The notes beneath the pieces are model-generated. The model saw nothing but the letters and a program-made list of their open reading frames with translations, had not been told where the DNA came from and did not search any database. The translations under genes were made by a program, and so were the position numbers. From Clostridium drakei (lineage in GTDB: Bacteria; Bacillota; Clostridia; Clostridiales; Clostridiaceae), in assembly GCF_000633595.2 (NCBI RefSeq), contig NZ_JIBU02000012.1:127574-191573 (forward strand): 64,000 nt of DNA, in the 5' to 3' direction. Below, in pieces: positions 1 to 9,240 of the stretch. Within the stretch, counting starts at the first letter, position 1. Each line of letters begins with the position of its first letter.

Positions 1-440
1 CATTATCTGGAATTTGTATTATTAATAATAAAGCATGGATTTTTCATGTAGGAAACACAAGAATATATACTATGCAGGGTAGTTATTTAAAGCAGTTAAC
101 GGAGGATCATACTACAGTAAATTGGTTAATAAAAAAAGGTGTTATTACAGAAGAAGAAGCGGAGACTTATAGTAAAAGAAATGAAATTACAAACTGTATG
201 GGTGGGGGAAATGAAAAGTTGCTGAAAGCTCTTTATGTAGGTGAAGTATTTAAGGTTATTGAAAATTCGAGGAAAATTATAATAACCTCTGATGGAGTAC
301 ATGAGTATGTTGGAATTGATGAATTAGAGAAGATCATATCGGATACTTCGTCAGGACAAGAAATATGTGAAAATGTTGTTGCAGAGGCAATTAAAAATGG
401 TTCACAAGATGATATTTCTATCATTCTTATTATGAGATAG
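1..440 (+). CDS. PP2C-type serine/threonine phosphatase, 3' end (start lies outside window)
   Basis: The frame is open from base 3, before the first internal ATG, and reads LSGICIINNKAWIFHVGNTR followed by IYTMQGS and QLTEDH. This is the characteristic PP2C segment in which a GN(S/T)R motif and a TEDH motif follow the catalytic core. SDGVHEYV and GSQDDISII near the end match the late PP2C metal-binding Asp motifs (SDG and DN/DD). About 146 residues of the C-terminal half are visible. Such proteins are Mn/Mg-dependent phosphatases that reverse Ser/Thr kinases; the partner kinase is not in the window. There is no obvious link to the sugar genes downstream. Family assignment is confident, the substrate unknown. 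Confidence 0.85.
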   Translation, partial: LSGICIINNKAWIFHVGNTRIYTMQGSYLKQLTEDHTTVNWLIKKGVITEEEAETYSKRNEITNCMGGGNEKLLKALYVGEVFKVIENSRKIIITSDGVHEYVGIDELEKIISDTSSGQEICENVVAEAIKNGSQDDISIILIMR

Positions 441-480
441 TGGCTTAAAAAATATCAATAAATGCATAATAAGAATTGCT

Positions 481-740
481 ATGAAGAATAAAGTATTGGA
501 AATATATATTCATATTGTAATAGATAAAGTAAATATGAATGGAGAAGGTTTTAAAGTTTTTGCAAAAATGGGGACAATGTTAAAGCTGGAGATAAATTAT
601 TAGAAGAAAAGGGAAAATCACCTATAACTTCTGTAGTTGTGACAAATTCAGAAAAATTTAATTTTCTTAAAGGCGTAAAAGAAGGAAAAGTGGAATTAAA
701 TGATGAATTTATATTTTTGGTAGGAAATAGTAAGGATTAA
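481..740 (+). pseudogene. Remnant of a glucose-type PTS EIIA domain, frameshifted
   Basis: The first frame reads IHIVIDKVNMNGEGFKVFAK and then runs into a stop. One frame over, from about base 570, the reading continues GDNVKAGDKLLEE, KGKSPITSVVVTN and ends at a TAA at 738-740. These are the conserved blocks of EIIA-Glc: the phosphorylated-His region (H-G-IDTV), the NGEGF block, GD-VK-GD-LL, and the ITPVVVTN strand. The N-terminal half of the domain is missing. A one-base shift lies in the run of A and G at about 564-573, and several residues are missing after KLLE. No intact start is seen. It probably belonged to a beta-glucoside or sucrose PTS permease, which fits the sugar kinase 40 bases downstream. 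Confidence 0.72.
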
Positions 741-780
741 TTTGCAAATTGTTGCAACTGCAATTTTAGGAGGAATGATT

Positions 781-1737
781 ATGAATAATAGAATACTATG
801 TGTAGGTGAATTGCTTATTGATTTTATTTGTTCGGATGTTAACTCTACTTTATCTGAAGGAAGTAATTTTGTTAAAAAAGCAGGGGGAGCACCTGCCAAT
901 GTTACAGCAGCTATAGCTAAATTAGGTGGAAAGGCTTTATTTGCAGGTAAAGTTGGTAAGGATGCATTTGGATTGTTTTTAAAGAATACTTTAGATCAAG
1001 CAGGTGTGGATACTTCTATGTTAATTATGGATAATAATTCAAATACTACACTAGCTTTTGTTTCTTTAAAATCTAATGGTGAAAGAGATTTTATATTCAA
1101 TAGAGGTGCAGATGGATTATTAAAATATGAAGAATTGGAAGAAGAAAAAATAAAGACTTCTAAAATAATACATTTTGGTTCTGCTACAGCACTTCTTGGT
1201 GGAGAATCGAAAGAGACTTATTTAAAAGTTATGGAGATTGCAGAAAAACAAAATATATTTATATCTTTTGATCCTAATTATAGAATAGACCTGTGGAAAG
1301 GAAGGACCGAAGAATTTATAGAAACATCTAAATTTTGCATGAAGTATGCTGATTTAGTAAAGGTAAGTGATGAAGAAATAAAAATTATATCAGGAGAAGA
1401 TGATTTAAATAGAGGATTAGAGATGCTTCACAAGCTAGGAGCTAAAATTGTAGCTGTAACTTTAGGAAAAGAAGGGACTTTAATATCAAACGGTAAAAAG
1501 TCTGCCATAATTAGTAGTATAAAAATAAAAGCTATAGATTCCACAGGTGCAGGAGATGCCTTTGTTGGAGCATTTTTGTATAAAATAGCTGAACTTGAAG
1601 ATCCCAAGTCTTTAATAGAAAAGTTTGAAAAGATAGAAGAAATAACTGCTTTTGCAAATAAAGTAGGAGCTGTTGTATGCACAAAACTAGGGGCTATAGC
1701 ATCATTACCAAGGTTAATAGAAATAGAAGAATTGTAA
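781..1737 (+). CDS. PfkB-family sugar kinase (fructokinase-like)
   Basis: ATP-dependent carbohydrate kinase of 318 residues in the ribokinase/PfkB fold. The N-terminal GELLIDF and the glycine-rich [16 protein letters not shown] segment are the substrate-side PfkB signature. [13 protein letters not shown] near residue 260 is the second signature, carrying the anion hole and catalytic Asp. I start at ATG 781 because AGGAGG lies 7 bases upstream; an in-frame start at 742 has no such site. Fructokinases of this length phosphorylate fructose released by sucrose hydrolysis or uptake. The decayed PTS IIA remnant just upstream suggests it once belonged to a sugar-uptake operon. Fructose is the likely substrate, but 2-keto-3-deoxygluconate or another sugar is possible. 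Confidence 0.85.
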   Translation: MNNRILCVGELLIDFICSDVNSTLSEGSNFVKKAGGAPANVTAAIAKLGGKALFAGKVGKDAFGLFLKNTLDQAGVDTSMLIMDNNSNTTLAFVSLKSNGERDFIFNRGADGLLKYEELEEEKIKTSKIIHFGSATALLGGESKETYLKVMEIAEKQNIFISFDPNYRIDLWKGRTEEFIETSKFCMKYADLVKVSDEEIKIISGEDDLNRGLEMLHKLGAKIVAVTLGKEGTLISNGKKSAIISSIKIKAIDSTGAGDAFVGAFLYKIAELEDPKSLIEKFEKIEEITAFANKVGAVVCTKLGAIASLPRLIEIEEL

Positions 1738-1849
1738 AGAGTGTTGTTTATATAGATATTTCTTTAATAGTAATATTTACAAATGATGACTAAAAAGTTT
1801 TTATAAGTAGGATTTATTCTTAAAAAATATGAATTAATGTGAAAGTATA
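1738..1849. other. AT-rich spacer, nothing recognised
   Basis: First part of the 347-base gap between the sugar kinase and eutG. I see no convincing terminator, ORF with a ribosome site, or repeat here. The rest of the gap holds the eutG promoter and antiterminator, listed separately. Confidence 0.5.
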
Positions 1850-1878
1850 TTGACATAATTCATTGAAAATTATATAAT
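1850..1878 (+). promoter_or_regulatory. Promoter of the eut operon (eutG leader)
   Basis: TTGACA at 1850-1855 and TATAAT at 1873-1878, both perfect, separated by 17 bases. Transcription would begin near 1885 and run through the dual hairpin and terminator before eutG. Confidence 0.8.
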
Positions 1879-1914
1879 TACAGTTGAAAATTTGTAAAAA
1901 TTAAAAATTTTTTA

Positions 1915-1954
1915 ATGTACAATGTAGTGCATTTGAAAGAAGCAAAGTAGCTCC
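1915..1954 (+). promoter_or_regulatory. ANTAR target: dual hexaloop hairpins before eutG
   Basis: Hairpin P1 has stem ATGTAC/GTGCAT (1915-1920, 1927-1932) and loop AATGTA. Hairpin P2 has its stem around 1939-1943/1950-1954 and loop AAAGTA. Both six-base loops have A at position 1 and G at position 4, the known recognition rule for ANTAR proteins such as EutV. The 3' arm of P2 is the 5' arm of the terminator that follows, so EutV binding would prevent terminator formation. Confidence 0.88.
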
Positions 1955-1990
1955 ATAGGAAAGTAAATTTCCTGTGGAGCTTTTTTATTT
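1950..1990 (+). terminator. Regulated intrinsic terminator before eutG
   Basis: Thirteen paired bases, GCTCCATAGGAAA (1950-1962) with TTTCCTGTGGAGC (1968-1980), one G-T pair, then a T-run from 1981. It overlaps hairpin P2 and is mutually exclusive with it. Confidence 0.88.
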
Positions 1991-2084
1991 AAGCAGACAT
2001 CCAAAATCTGTGATTTTGAGATGATAGCATACTTACCTAAAGACAGGAGAAAGAGTTTCAATATTAAACATGAGGAGGATTTAC

Positions 2085-3266
2085 ATGGAAAATTTTAAAT
2101 TAAAAACAAATATTTTTTTTGGAGAAGGGTCTTTAAAAAGGTTGAGTGAATTACAATATAATAAGGTATTTATAGTAACAGATCCTTTTATGGTTGAATC
2201 AGGTGCTATAAATAAGATAGTTGACAAATTTAAAAAAGAAGATATGGATTTATCAATATTTTCAGATGTAGTACCAGATCCGCCTATAGAAAATATAATC
2301 AAAGGTGTAAAGGTTATGATAGAATTTGATCCAGATGTTGTAGTAGCTTTAGGTGGAGGCTCGGCCATTGATACAGCAAAAGCTATATGTTTATTTAAAA
2401 ATAAAGTATCAAATCAATTGGTAAATGATACAAATAAGAAAAATGTTAAGTTTATTGCTATACCAACTACAAGTGGTACTGGATCGGAAGTCACAAATTT
2501 TTCAGTTATAACAGACAGAGAAAAAGGTGTAAAATATCCTTTGATTTCAGATGAACTTTTAGCAGATGAAGCAATACTTGATGCAGAGCTTGTAAAGACT
2601 GTTCCAGATTTTATTACAGCAGACACAGGTATGGATGTTTTAACTCACGCAATTGAAGCTTATGTTTCATTAAAGTCTACAGATTATACAGATGCTTTAG
2701 CTGAAAAATCTATAAAAATGGTTTTTGAAAATTTAATTTCTGTATATAATCATGGGGATAACATGGAAGCTAGAAGAAAAATGCACAATGCATCTTGTAT
2801 GGCTGGAATAGCATTTAATTCAGCTTCATTAGGCATAAATCATGGAATAGCACATACAATAGGAGGAAGATTTCATCTTTCTCATGGAAGAACTAATGCT
2901 ATATTATTACCTTATGTAATAGAATTTAATGCGAATATAAAAAATAATTCAATTTACAATTATTCAGATTCTTCAGATAGTAATACAGCAAAAAAATATG
3001 CACAAATAGCAAGTATTTTGGGACTTCCATGTCCAACTGTGAGACAAGGTGTAAAAAATCTTATATCAGCTATAAACAAGCTGTTAAAGGAGCTTAAAAT
3101 ACCAAATTCATTTAAAGAAGCAGGTTTAGATAAGAAAGAATTCTATGATGAATTGACCATACTTTCACAAAGGTCTATAGATGATAGATGCAGTAGTACA
3201 AATCCTAAGAGTTTAAACATTGAAGAAGTAGTTGAATTACTTAAAAAGGCGTATAATGGAAAATAA
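2085..3266 (+). CDS. eutG: Iron-containing alcohol dehydrogenase of ethanolamine utilisation
   Basis: Reduces acetaldehyde to ethanol with NADH, recycling NAD inside the ethanolamine compartment. The 393-residue protein is a normal-length group III (iron-dependent) alcohol dehydrogenase. It has the nucleotide motif GGGSAIDTAKAI near residue 90, the metal-binding Asp/His in GMDVLTHAIEAYVS, and two further His in GINHGIAHTIGG and FHLSHGRTNA. ATG 2085 is chosen because GAGGAGG lies 7 bases upstream. It is the first gene behind the EutV-controlled promoter. 1,3-propanediol-type dehydrogenases share the fold, but position at the head of a full eut operon supports EutG. Confidence 0.9.
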   Translation: MENFKLKTNIFFGEGSLKRLSELQYNKVFIVTDPFMVESGAINKIVDKFKKEDMDLSIFSDVVPDPPIENIIKGVKVMIEFDPDVVVALGGGSAIDTAKAICLFKNKVSNQLVNDTNKKNVKFIAIPTTSGTGSEVTNFSVITDREKGVKYPLISDELLADEAILDAELVKTVPDFITADTGMDVLTHAIEAYVSLKSTDYTDALAEKSIKMVFENLISVYNHGDNMEARRKMHNASCMAGIAFNSASLGINHGIAHTIGGRFHLSHGRTNAILLPYVIEFNANIKNNSIYNYSDSSDSNTAKKYAQIASILGLPCPTVRQGVKNLISAINKLLKELKIPNSFKEAGLDKKEFYDELTILSQRSIDDRCSSTNPKSLNIEEVVELLKKAYNGK

Positions 3267-3286
3267 CAATAAATTTTAAAAATATA

Positions 3287-3315
3287 TTGACATATTTGAT
3301 CAAAAAGTGTAGTAT
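3287..3315 (+). promoter_or_regulatory. Internal promoter before eutS
   Basis: TTGACA at 3287-3292, a 17-base spacer, then TAGTAT at 3310-3315 as a weaker -10 box. It lies directly upstream of the second ANTAR hairpin pair, mirroring the eutG arrangement. Confidence 0.6.
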
Positions 3316-3325
3316 TTAATCATAG

Positions 3326-3367
3326 ATACACAATGAAGTGTATAAATGTTGAAAAGCAATGAGGCTT
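3326..3367 (+). promoter_or_regulatory. ANTAR target: dual hexaloop hairpins before eutS
   Basis: P1 is ATACAC, loop AATGAA, GTGTAT (3326-3343). P2 is AAGC, loop AATGAG, GCTT (3354-3367). Each loop has A1 and G4. P2 shares bases with the following terminator. Confidence 0.88.
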
Positions 3368-3408
3368 CTTAGAAATATATTTTTATTTTTAAGAGGCCTA
3401 TTTTATTT
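3362..3408 (+). terminator. Regulated intrinsic terminator before eutS
   Basis: AGGCTTCTTA (3362-3371) pairs with TAAGAGGCCT (3390-3399), followed by a T-rich tail. The 5' arm overlaps P2, so antitermination by EutV is expected. Confidence 0.82.
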
Positions 3409-3428
3409 GAAAGAGGTGATGATGCATT

Positions 3429-3773
3429 ATGGAAGACAAACAAAGAATAATTCAAGAATATGTACCAGGAAAACAGGTAACATTAGCTCACATCATAGCA
3501 AATCCAAACAAGGATATATATAAGAAGTTAGGACTTGTTTCTGAGATAAAAGATGCCATAGGCATTCTCACTATAACTCCAAGTGAAGCGTCTATAATAG
3601 CTGCAGATGTAGCAACTAAAGCAGCTGGAGTATCAATAGGTTTTTTAGATAGATTTAGCGGTTCTTTAGTTATAACAGGGGATGTAGGAAGTGTAGAGTC
3701 AGCTGTTAAAGCAGTGCTAGATGTTTTAACTAATACAAACTCTTTTTCAGCATCACCTATTACAAAGTCATAA
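3429..3773 (+). CDS. eutS: Microcompartment shell protein EutS
   Basis: Hexameric single-domain shell protein of the ethanolamine microcompartment. The 114-residue length and the sequence [20 protein letters not shown] then HIIANPN are typical of EutS/PduU, which carry a circularly permuted BMC fold with an N-terminal strand forming a small barrel. The later [17 protein letters not shown] is the usual BMC helix. The ribosome site GAGGTGAT is upstream of ATG 3429. The gene is followed by eutP after 43 bases and is preceded by its own promoter and ANTAR element. Confidence 0.92.
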   Translation: MEDKQRIIQEYVPGKQVTLAHIIANPNKDIYKKLGLVSEIKDAIGILTITPSEASIIAADVATKAAGVSIGFLDRFSGSLVITGDVGSVESAVKAVLDVLTNTNSFSASPITKS

Positions 3774-3816
3774 GGTGTTTTTAAATAATTAAAGTATTAG
3801 AGGAGTTATATTAAAT

Positions 3817-4245
3817 ATGAAAACGTTATTGCTCATTGGAAGGACAGGCTCTGGAAAAACTACATTAACTCAGGTGCTAAATAAAGAATGTGTGCAATAT
3901 AAAAAGACTCAGGCTGTTGAAGTTTGTGAAAATATAATCGATACTCCGGGGGAATACATAGAAAATAGAGCTTATTATAAAGCTTTAATAGTATCTTCAG
4001 TAGAGGCAGATATAATTGCATTTATTCAGGATTGCACAGAGGAAGAAAGTTTATTTCCACCAGAATTTGCAGGGGCTTTTGAAAAGACTGTTATAGGAAT
4101 TATAACAAAAATAGATTTGTGCAAATGTGAAAACAGCATAAAAAGGGCAGAAAAATTACTTGAAGTTGCAGGCGCTAAAAAGATATTTAAGATAAGTAGT
4201 ACAGAAAATTCAGGTATAGATGAAATAAAAAAATATATCCAGTAA
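3817..4245 (+). CDS. eutP: EutP/PduV-family small GTPase-like protein
   Basis: A 142-residue P-loop protein with GRTGSGKTT at residues 8-16 (Walker A), DTPGE near residue 45 (G3) and ITKIDLC near residue 103 (G4, which selects guanine or related nucleotides). EutP proteins are found in most eut operons; acetate kinase activity has been reported for some, and PduV has been tied to compartment positioning. Here it lies between eutS and eutV with AGGAG upstream of the ATG. Family assignment is secure. The reaction in this organism is not evident from sequence. Confidence 0.88.
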   Translation: MKTLLLIGRTGSGKTTLTQVLNKECVQYKKTQAVEVCENIIDTPGEYIENRAYYKALIVSSVEADIIAFIQDCTEEESLFPPEFAGAFEKTVIGIITKIDLCKCENSIKRAEKLLEVAGAKKIFKISSTENSGIDEIKKYIQ

Positions 4246-4284
4246 AATTTATTTATATATATTTTTTATTTATGAGGTGAAGAT

Positions 4285-4857
4285 ATGTTAAAGAGAATAG
4301 TAATAGCCGATGATGAACCTATTACAAGAATGGATTTACGAGAAATGCTGGAGGAAGCTAAATACAATGTGGTAGCAGAAGCTTCTGATGGTTTTGATGC
4401 AGTGGAGCTTTGTAGAAGATATTTACCGGATTTGGTGATTATGGATATAAAGATGCCTATACTTGATGGATTAAATGCTACAAAAATAATTCAAAATGAA
4501 AATTTAGCAGGTGGAGTAGTACTTCTTACAGCCTACAGTGGAAATGATTTTATTGAAAAGGCAGCTAAAGTTGGCGCAATAGGATACTTGGTAAAGCCAC
4601 TAGATCAAAAATCTTTAGTTCCTACTCTTGAGGTAGCGATATCTAAAAGTAGAGAATTTAAAAAGATGAAGAAAGATCTTGAAAATATTAGTAAGAAACT
4701 TGAAGAAAGAAAAACAATAGAAAAAGCTAAAGGGTTGTTAATAAAAAAAGAAAATATTAGTGAAGAAGATGCTTACTCTAAAATTAGGAATTTAAGTATG
4801 AATAAAAGATGCACCATGAAACAAATATCGGAGATAATACTTTCGAATTATGCATAA
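4285..4857 (+). CDS. eutV: ANTAR-domain response regulator EutV
   Basis: RNA-binding response regulator that promotes antitermination of eut transcripts when phosphorylated by EutW. The receiver domain (residues 1-120) has the acidic pair DD at 9-10, phospho-acceptor Asp54 in VIMDIKMP and Lys104 in YLVKPL. A coiled linker leads to the C-terminal ANTAR domain (about 130-188), with the conserved EKAKGLLIKK and SEEDAYSKIRNLSM segments. The gene is followed by eutW with an 8-base overlap, indicating translational coupling. Three matching dual-hairpin targets lie in this operon, before eutG, eutS and eutA. Confidence 0.95.
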   Translation: MLKRIVIADDEPITRMDLREMLEEAKYNVVAEASDGFDAVELCRRYLPDLVIMDIKMPILDGLNATKIIQNENLAGGVVLLTAYSGNDFIEKAAKVGAIGYLVKPLDQKSLVPTLEVAISKSREFKKMKKDLENISKKLEERKTIEKAKGLLIKKENISEEDAYSKIRNLSMNKRCTMKQISEIILSNYA

Positions 4858-6286
4858 TCCAAATATAAGAGAATTATGTATACAATATACTGATTTAACT
4901 AAACATGATATATTAAAAATAGAAAATATGGTGTGTTCAATACAATCTTTAGCAGATGTATCTAATGGGGATGTATTTATAGATTGTCCAACAAGAGATA
5001 AAGATGTAGCAATAGTAGTAGCAGAAGCAAAACCACTAAATGGTAAGAGCATGTATAAAAATTCAGTAGTTGGAAAATTAGCTTATAGAAGTAATGAGCC
5101 AGCAGTATTAAGAACATTGGAGCTTGGTATAGCTACAAAGGAATTAAAAGCTGTAACTCAAGAAATGGTAAATGTAAGACAAAGTGTTGCACCTATTAAA
5201 AATAATAATAGGGTAATAGGTGCACTTATAATAGAAAAAGATGTAACAAGTAAGATCAATAATGACAGATATGTAGAAATGTTAACTGAAGGATACAAAA
5301 CATTAACAGATACACTTATGTCTATAACTGAAGGTGGTAATCCTATAACCAATAATTTAGATCAAGCTATAATCATGTTTGATGAAGATGGAGTGGTAAG
5401 ATTTAAAAATCCTAAAGCTGATAGGCTTTATTCAAAGTTAGGTTATAAGGATACATTAATTGGAATGGATTATGATAACATATCCTTTGATAATTCCACA
5501 TTCGAAAATGTTATAAAAGAGAGTAACATGGAAAATGCTTCTTCAGGCCAAAGCATTCAAGTACAAGAAGTTAATGTTGGAAACTTGTTTTTAGAATTAA
5601 AAAGAATATTTATACCAGCCAAAACGATAAAACTTATTTTAATGATTAAGGACATAACCAGTATGAAACAAAAGGAAAAAGAACTTATATTAAAATCTGT
5701 GGCTATTAAAGAAATACATCACAGGGTTAAAAATAATCTTCAAACCGTAGCAAGCCTTTTAAGGCTTCAAGCTAGGAGAAGTGATAATGAAAGCACAAAA
5801 GAATCCTTAAATGAAAGCATGAATAGGATATTAAGCATAGCAGCTACACATGAGATACTTGCCAAAGAAGGCATAGATGAAGTAAATATTCAGGATGTAG
5901 TAAGCAATATAAAAAACAATACTGTAAAATACTTTGACGGTGAAAGCAAAAATATAAAAGTAAATTTAGAAGGTGACGATTTTAAAATAGATTCTGATAA
6001 GGCAACGTCTATAGCATTAGTTGTAAATGAGTTATTACAAAATTCTATGCATTATGCTTTTAAAAATAAGGATTCAGGAATTATAGATATAATAATTAAA
6101 AAAGGTGAAATTTATTCCGCTATAAATTTAATAGATAATGGAATAGGTTTTGATATTAAAAATAAGAGAAGTAATAGTCTTGGTTTAAGTATAGTAAAGA
6201 ATTTAGTAAAAGATAAACTAAATGGAGATATAGATATAGTTTCAAATAACACAGGAACAAAAATAAGATTTGATTTTAAAAATTAA
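4850..6286 (+). CDS. eutW: Sensor histidine kinase EutW
   Basis: Soluble 478-residue kinase that senses ethanolamine in characterised Firmicutes and phosphorylates EutV. The N-terminal 150 residues resemble the PdtaS-type sensor module, followed by a PAS-like domain (about 165-275). The dimerisation/phospho-acceptor segment is KEIHHRVKNNLQTV with His290/291, the HisKA_2 type that partners ANTAR regulators. The ATPase domain shows NELLQNSMHYAF (N box), DNGIGFD (G1) and SLGLSIVKNL (G2). No membrane segments are seen, consistent with cytoplasmic sensing. It overlaps eutV. Confidence 0.94.
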   Translation: MHNPNIRELCIQYTDLTKHDILKIENMVCSIQSLADVSNGDVFIDCPTRDKDVAIVVAEAKPLNGKSMYKNSVVGKLAYRSNEPAVLRTLELGIATKELKAVTQEMVNVRQSVAPIKNNNRVIGALIIEKDVTSKINNDRYVEMLTEGYKTLTDTLMSITEGGNPITNNLDQAIIMFDEDGVVRFKNPKADRLYSKLGYKDTLIGMDYDNISFDNSTFENVIKESNMENASSGQSIQVQEVNVGNLFLELKRIFIPAKTIKLILMIKDITSMKQKEKELILKSVAIKEIHHRVKNNLQTVASLLRLQARRSDNESTKESLNESMNRILSIAATHEILAKEGIDEVNIQDVVSNIKNNTVKYFDGESKNIKVNLEGDDFKIDSDKATSIALVVNELLQNSMHYAFKNKDSGIIDIIIKKGEIYSAINLIDNGIGFDIKNKRSNSLGLSIVKNLVKDKLNGDIDIVSNNTGTKIRFDFKN

Positions 6287-6296
6287 AATAGTGAAT

Positions 6297-6338
6297 TAAA
6301 CACAAAGGCGTGTTTATATAAATCAAGCAAAGAGGCTT
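6297..6338 (+). promoter_or_regulatory. ANTAR target: dual hexaloop hairpins before eutA
   Basis: P1 has stem TAAACAC/GTGTTTA and loop AAAGGC (6297-6316). P2 has stem AAGC/GCTT and loop AAAGAG (6325-6338). Both loops obey the A1/G4 rule. No clear promoter precedes it, so it probably controls read-through from eutW into the catalytic genes. Confidence 0.88.
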
Positions 6339-6382
6339 AAAATTATTATTTAAATAGTAATTTTAAGCCTCTTTGTATTTTT
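6329..6382 (+). terminator. Regulated intrinsic terminator before eutA
   Basis: A 17-bp stem, 6329-6345 with 6358-6374, enclosing a 12-base loop and followed by a T-rich tail. Its 5' arm overlaps the loop and 3' stem of hairpin P2. Confidence 0.88.
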
Positions 6383-6402
6383 AAAAGGAAGGAGGATTGA
6401 AA

Positions 6403-7836
6403 GTGAAAGAAGAGATTTTAAGTGTGGGAATTGACATAGGGACATCCACTACACAGCTTATATTCAGTAATATAACAATTGAAAATACAGCTTCAAGTTT
6501 TTCTGTACCAAGAATAAGTATAGTAGATAAGAAAATTGTATATAGAAGCGATATTTACTTTACACCTCTTATATCTCAAAAAGAAATTAATGGTGAAAGG
6601 GTAAGAGAAATTGTAAAAAGTGAATATGAAAAAGCTGGAGTGTCTAAAGATGATGTTAGAACAGGGGCTGTAATCATAACAGGAGAAACTGCAAGAAAGA
6701 ATAATGCCAATTATGTAATACAAAAATTAAGTGGGTTTGCTGGAGATTTTGTAGTGGCAACTGCAGGACCAGATCTTGAGTCAATAATTTCAGGAAAAGG
6801 TGCAGGTGCTGACAGAATATCTAAGGAAGAAAATACTGTGGTAGTTAATTTAGACATTGGTGGAGGAACCACAAATATTGCAGTATTTAATAGAGGAGAA
6901 TTAGTTGAAGTTGGATGTCTTGATATAGGTGGAAGACTTATAAAAATTGATAAATCTTCAAGAAAAATAACTTATATAGCAGAAAAAATAAAAGAGTTAT
7001 GTAAGCTAAAGAAAATTGAAATTCAAGAAGGTGAAGAAGCCTCAAAAGATAAACTTTCTGCTGTAGTAGATGAAATGGTAAAACTTTTGGAAGAAAGTGT
7101 AGGTCTTAGAGAAAGATCAGGATTTTATGAAAGAATTATAACTAATAAAGGATTAGATCTTAAAAAAGATATAAAGTGCATAACCTTTTCAGGAGGGGTT
7201 GCAGATTATATATACAATGAACCAGATGGAGATATCTTTAAATATGGTGATATAGGAATACTATTAGGTCAAGCTATTAAAAAATCTTTTTTATGTGAAA
7301 AGTTAAACTTAAAAAAATCTCAAGAAACTATAAGAGCTACAGTGGTAGGTGCAGGCTCACATACTACAGATATAAGTGGAAGTACTATAACCTACACAGA
7401 AGATAAACTTCCTATAAAAAATCTTCCAATATTGAAGTTATCTTCAGAAGATGAAAAGTTAGAGCCTAAAGAACTTACTAAAATTATAAAGGAAAAATTA
7501 AACTGGTTTGTATTAGAAAATGAAATTCAGCCAGTGGCACTTGCTTTAAAAGCTAAGAAGAATCCTAGCTTTAAAGAAATTGAAGAGCTTTCTAGTGTGC
7601 TAATAGAAGGTATGGCAGAAATAATGAAAGAGGATTTTCCTATTATAGTTGTAGTAGAAAATGATATTGCTAAGGTTTTGGGACAAACTATACAGAATAA
7701 CTTGAATTTTAAGAAACCAGTTATATGTATAGATGCTATAAAAGTTCAAAATGGGGACTACATTGATATTGGTAAGCCATTAGCAGATGGAAAAGTAGTA
7801 CCTGTAGTAATTAAGACATTGGTATTTAATTCTTAA
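6403..7836 (+). CDS. eutA: Ethanolamine ammonia-lyase reactivating factor EutA
   Basis: ATP-dependent chaperone that exchanges damaged cobalamin in ethanolamine ammonia-lyase. The actin/Hsp70-like ATPase motifs are [14 protein letters not shown] at the N-terminus (phosphate 1) and [14 protein letters not shown] near residue 150 (phosphate 2), with SGGVADYIY near residue 265. Its length of 477 residues is normal. I choose GTG 6403 because GGAGG at 6391-6395 is then 7 bases away; the upstream in-frame TTG at 6397 would be only one base from it. The gene sits just upstream of eutBC behind the third ANTAR-terminator element. Confidence 0.93.
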   Translation: MKEEILSVGIDIGTSTTQLIFSNITIENTASSFSVPRISIVDKKIVYRSDIYFTPLISQKEINGERVREIVKSEYEKAGVSKDDVRTGAVIITGETARKNNANYVIQKLSGFAGDFVVATAGPDLESIISGKGAGADRISKEENTVVVNLDIGGGTTNIAVFNRGELVEVGCLDIGGRLIKIDKSSRKITYIAEKIKELCKLKKIEIQEGEEASKDKLSAVVDEMVKLLEESVGLRERSGFYERIITNKGLDLKKDIKCITFSGGVADYIYNEPDGDIFKYGDIGILLGQAIKKSFLCEKLNLKKSQETIRATVVGAGSHTTDISGSTITYTEDKLPIKNLPILKLSSEDEKLEPKELTKIIKEKLNWFVLENEIQPVALALKAKKNPSFKEIEELSSVLIEGMAEIMKEDFPIIVVVENDIAKVLGQTIQNNLNFKKPVICIDAIKVQNGDYIDIGKPLADGKVVPVVIKTLVFNS

Positions 7837-7858
7837 TGATATAAAGGAGGGAATTGTT

Positions 7859-9223
7859 TTGAAATTAAAAACAAAATTATTTGGACATGTATATGAATTC
7901 AAATCATTGATGGAAGTAATGGCTAAAGCCAATGAAGAAAAATCAGGAGATAAGCTTGCTGGAATTGCTGCGGAATCTTCTGAAGAGAGAGTAGCTGCTA
8001 AGGTAGTTTTAGCAAGTGTTACTTTGGAAGATCTAAGAAATAATCCTGCAGTACCATATGAAGTTGATGAAGTAACAAGAATAATTCAAGATGCAGTAAA
8101 TGAAAAGATTTATAATGAGATAAAAAATTGGACAGTATCAGAATTAAGAGAATGGATATTAGATGAAGACACTACTGGAGCTGATATAAAGAGAGTGAGC
8201 AGAGGATTAACTAGTGAAATGGTTGCTGCAGTAGCAAAGCTAATGTCAAATTTAGATTTGATATATGGAGCAAGAAAGATAAGAATAACGGCTCACTGCA
8301 ATACAACTATAGGATTAGAAGGAACTTTATCTGCAAGACTTCAGCCTAACCATCCTACAGATGACCCTGATGGAATACTTGCATCTCTTATGGAAGGATT
8401 AAGTTTTGGTATCGGAGACGCTGTTATAGGATTAAATCCAGTTGATGATTCTGTGGAAAGTGTAACAAAAGTATTAAAAAAATTTGATGAGTTTAAAAAT
8501 AAATGGAAAATACCAACACAGAATTGTGTACTTGCACATGTAACAACTCAAATGGAAGCTGTAAGAAAAGGAGCTCCAACTGATCTTATATTCCAAAGTA
8601 TAGCAGGTTCACAAAAAGGAAATGAAGCCTTTGGAATAACTGGTGACATGATTGAAGAAGCTAGACAACTAGCATTAAAAGAAGGTACTGGAGAAGGACC
8701 AAATGTGATGTATTTTGAAACTGGACAGGGATCTGAGTTATCTTCAGACGCCCATCATGGAGTTGACCAGCTTACTATGGAAGCAAGATGTTATGGTTTT
8801 GCTAAAAAGTATAATCCTTTCCTTGTAAACACAGTAGTTGGATTTATAGGACCTGAATACTTATATGATAGTAAACAGGTTATAAGGGCAGGACTTGAGG
8901 ATCATTTCATGGGTAAACTTACAGGAATACCAATGGGATGTGATGCTTGCTACACTAACCACATGAAAGCTGATCAAAATGACATAGAAAACTTAGCTGT
9001 ACTGCTTGCAGCAGCAGGCTGTAACTACTTTATGGGAGTGCCACATGGTGATGATGTAATGCTTAATTACCAATGCACAGGATACCATGATACAGCTACT
9101 TTAAGAGAATTATTAAACTTGAAGCCAATAAAGGAATTTGATCAATGGCTTAATAAAATGGGTTTTGTAGAAAATGGAAAATTAACTAAAAAAGCAGGAG
9201 ATGCATCTGTATTTCTTAAATAG
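7859..9223 (+). CDS. eutB: Ethanolamine ammonia-lyase large subunit
   Basis: Catalytic TIM-barrel subunit of the adenosylcobalamin-dependent lyase that converts ethanolamine to acetaldehyde and ammonia. The 454 residues match the family length. Recognisable blocks include [40 protein letters not shown], the glutamate-containing [17 protein letters not shown] and [15 protein letters not shown] start at 7859 with AGGAGG 8 bases upstream. It is followed after 17 bases by eutC, the partner subunit. Confidence 0.97.
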   Translation: MKLKTKLFGHVYEFKSLMEVMAKANEEKSGDKLAGIAAESSEERVAAKVVLASVTLEDLRNNPAVPYEVDEVTRIIQDAVNEKIYNEIKNWTVSELREWILDEDTTGADIKRVSRGLTSEMVAAVAKLMSNLDLIYGARKIRITAHCNTTIGLEGTLSARLQPNHPTDDPDGILASLMEGLSFGIGDAVIGLNPVDDSVESVTKVLKKFDEFKNKWKIPTQNCVLAHVTTQMEAVRKGAPTDLIFQSIAGSQKGNEAFGITGDMIEEARQLALKEGTGEGPNVMYFETGQGSELSSDAHHGVDQLTMEARCYGFAKKYNPFLVNTVVGFIGPEYLYDSKQVIRAGLEDHFMGKLTGIPMGCDACYTNHMKADQNDIENLAVLLAAAGCNYFMGVPHGDDVMLNYQCTGYHDTATLRELLNLKPIKEFDQWLNKMGFVENGKLTKKAGDASVFLK

Positions 9224-9240
9224 TGAAAGGAGAAATATCA

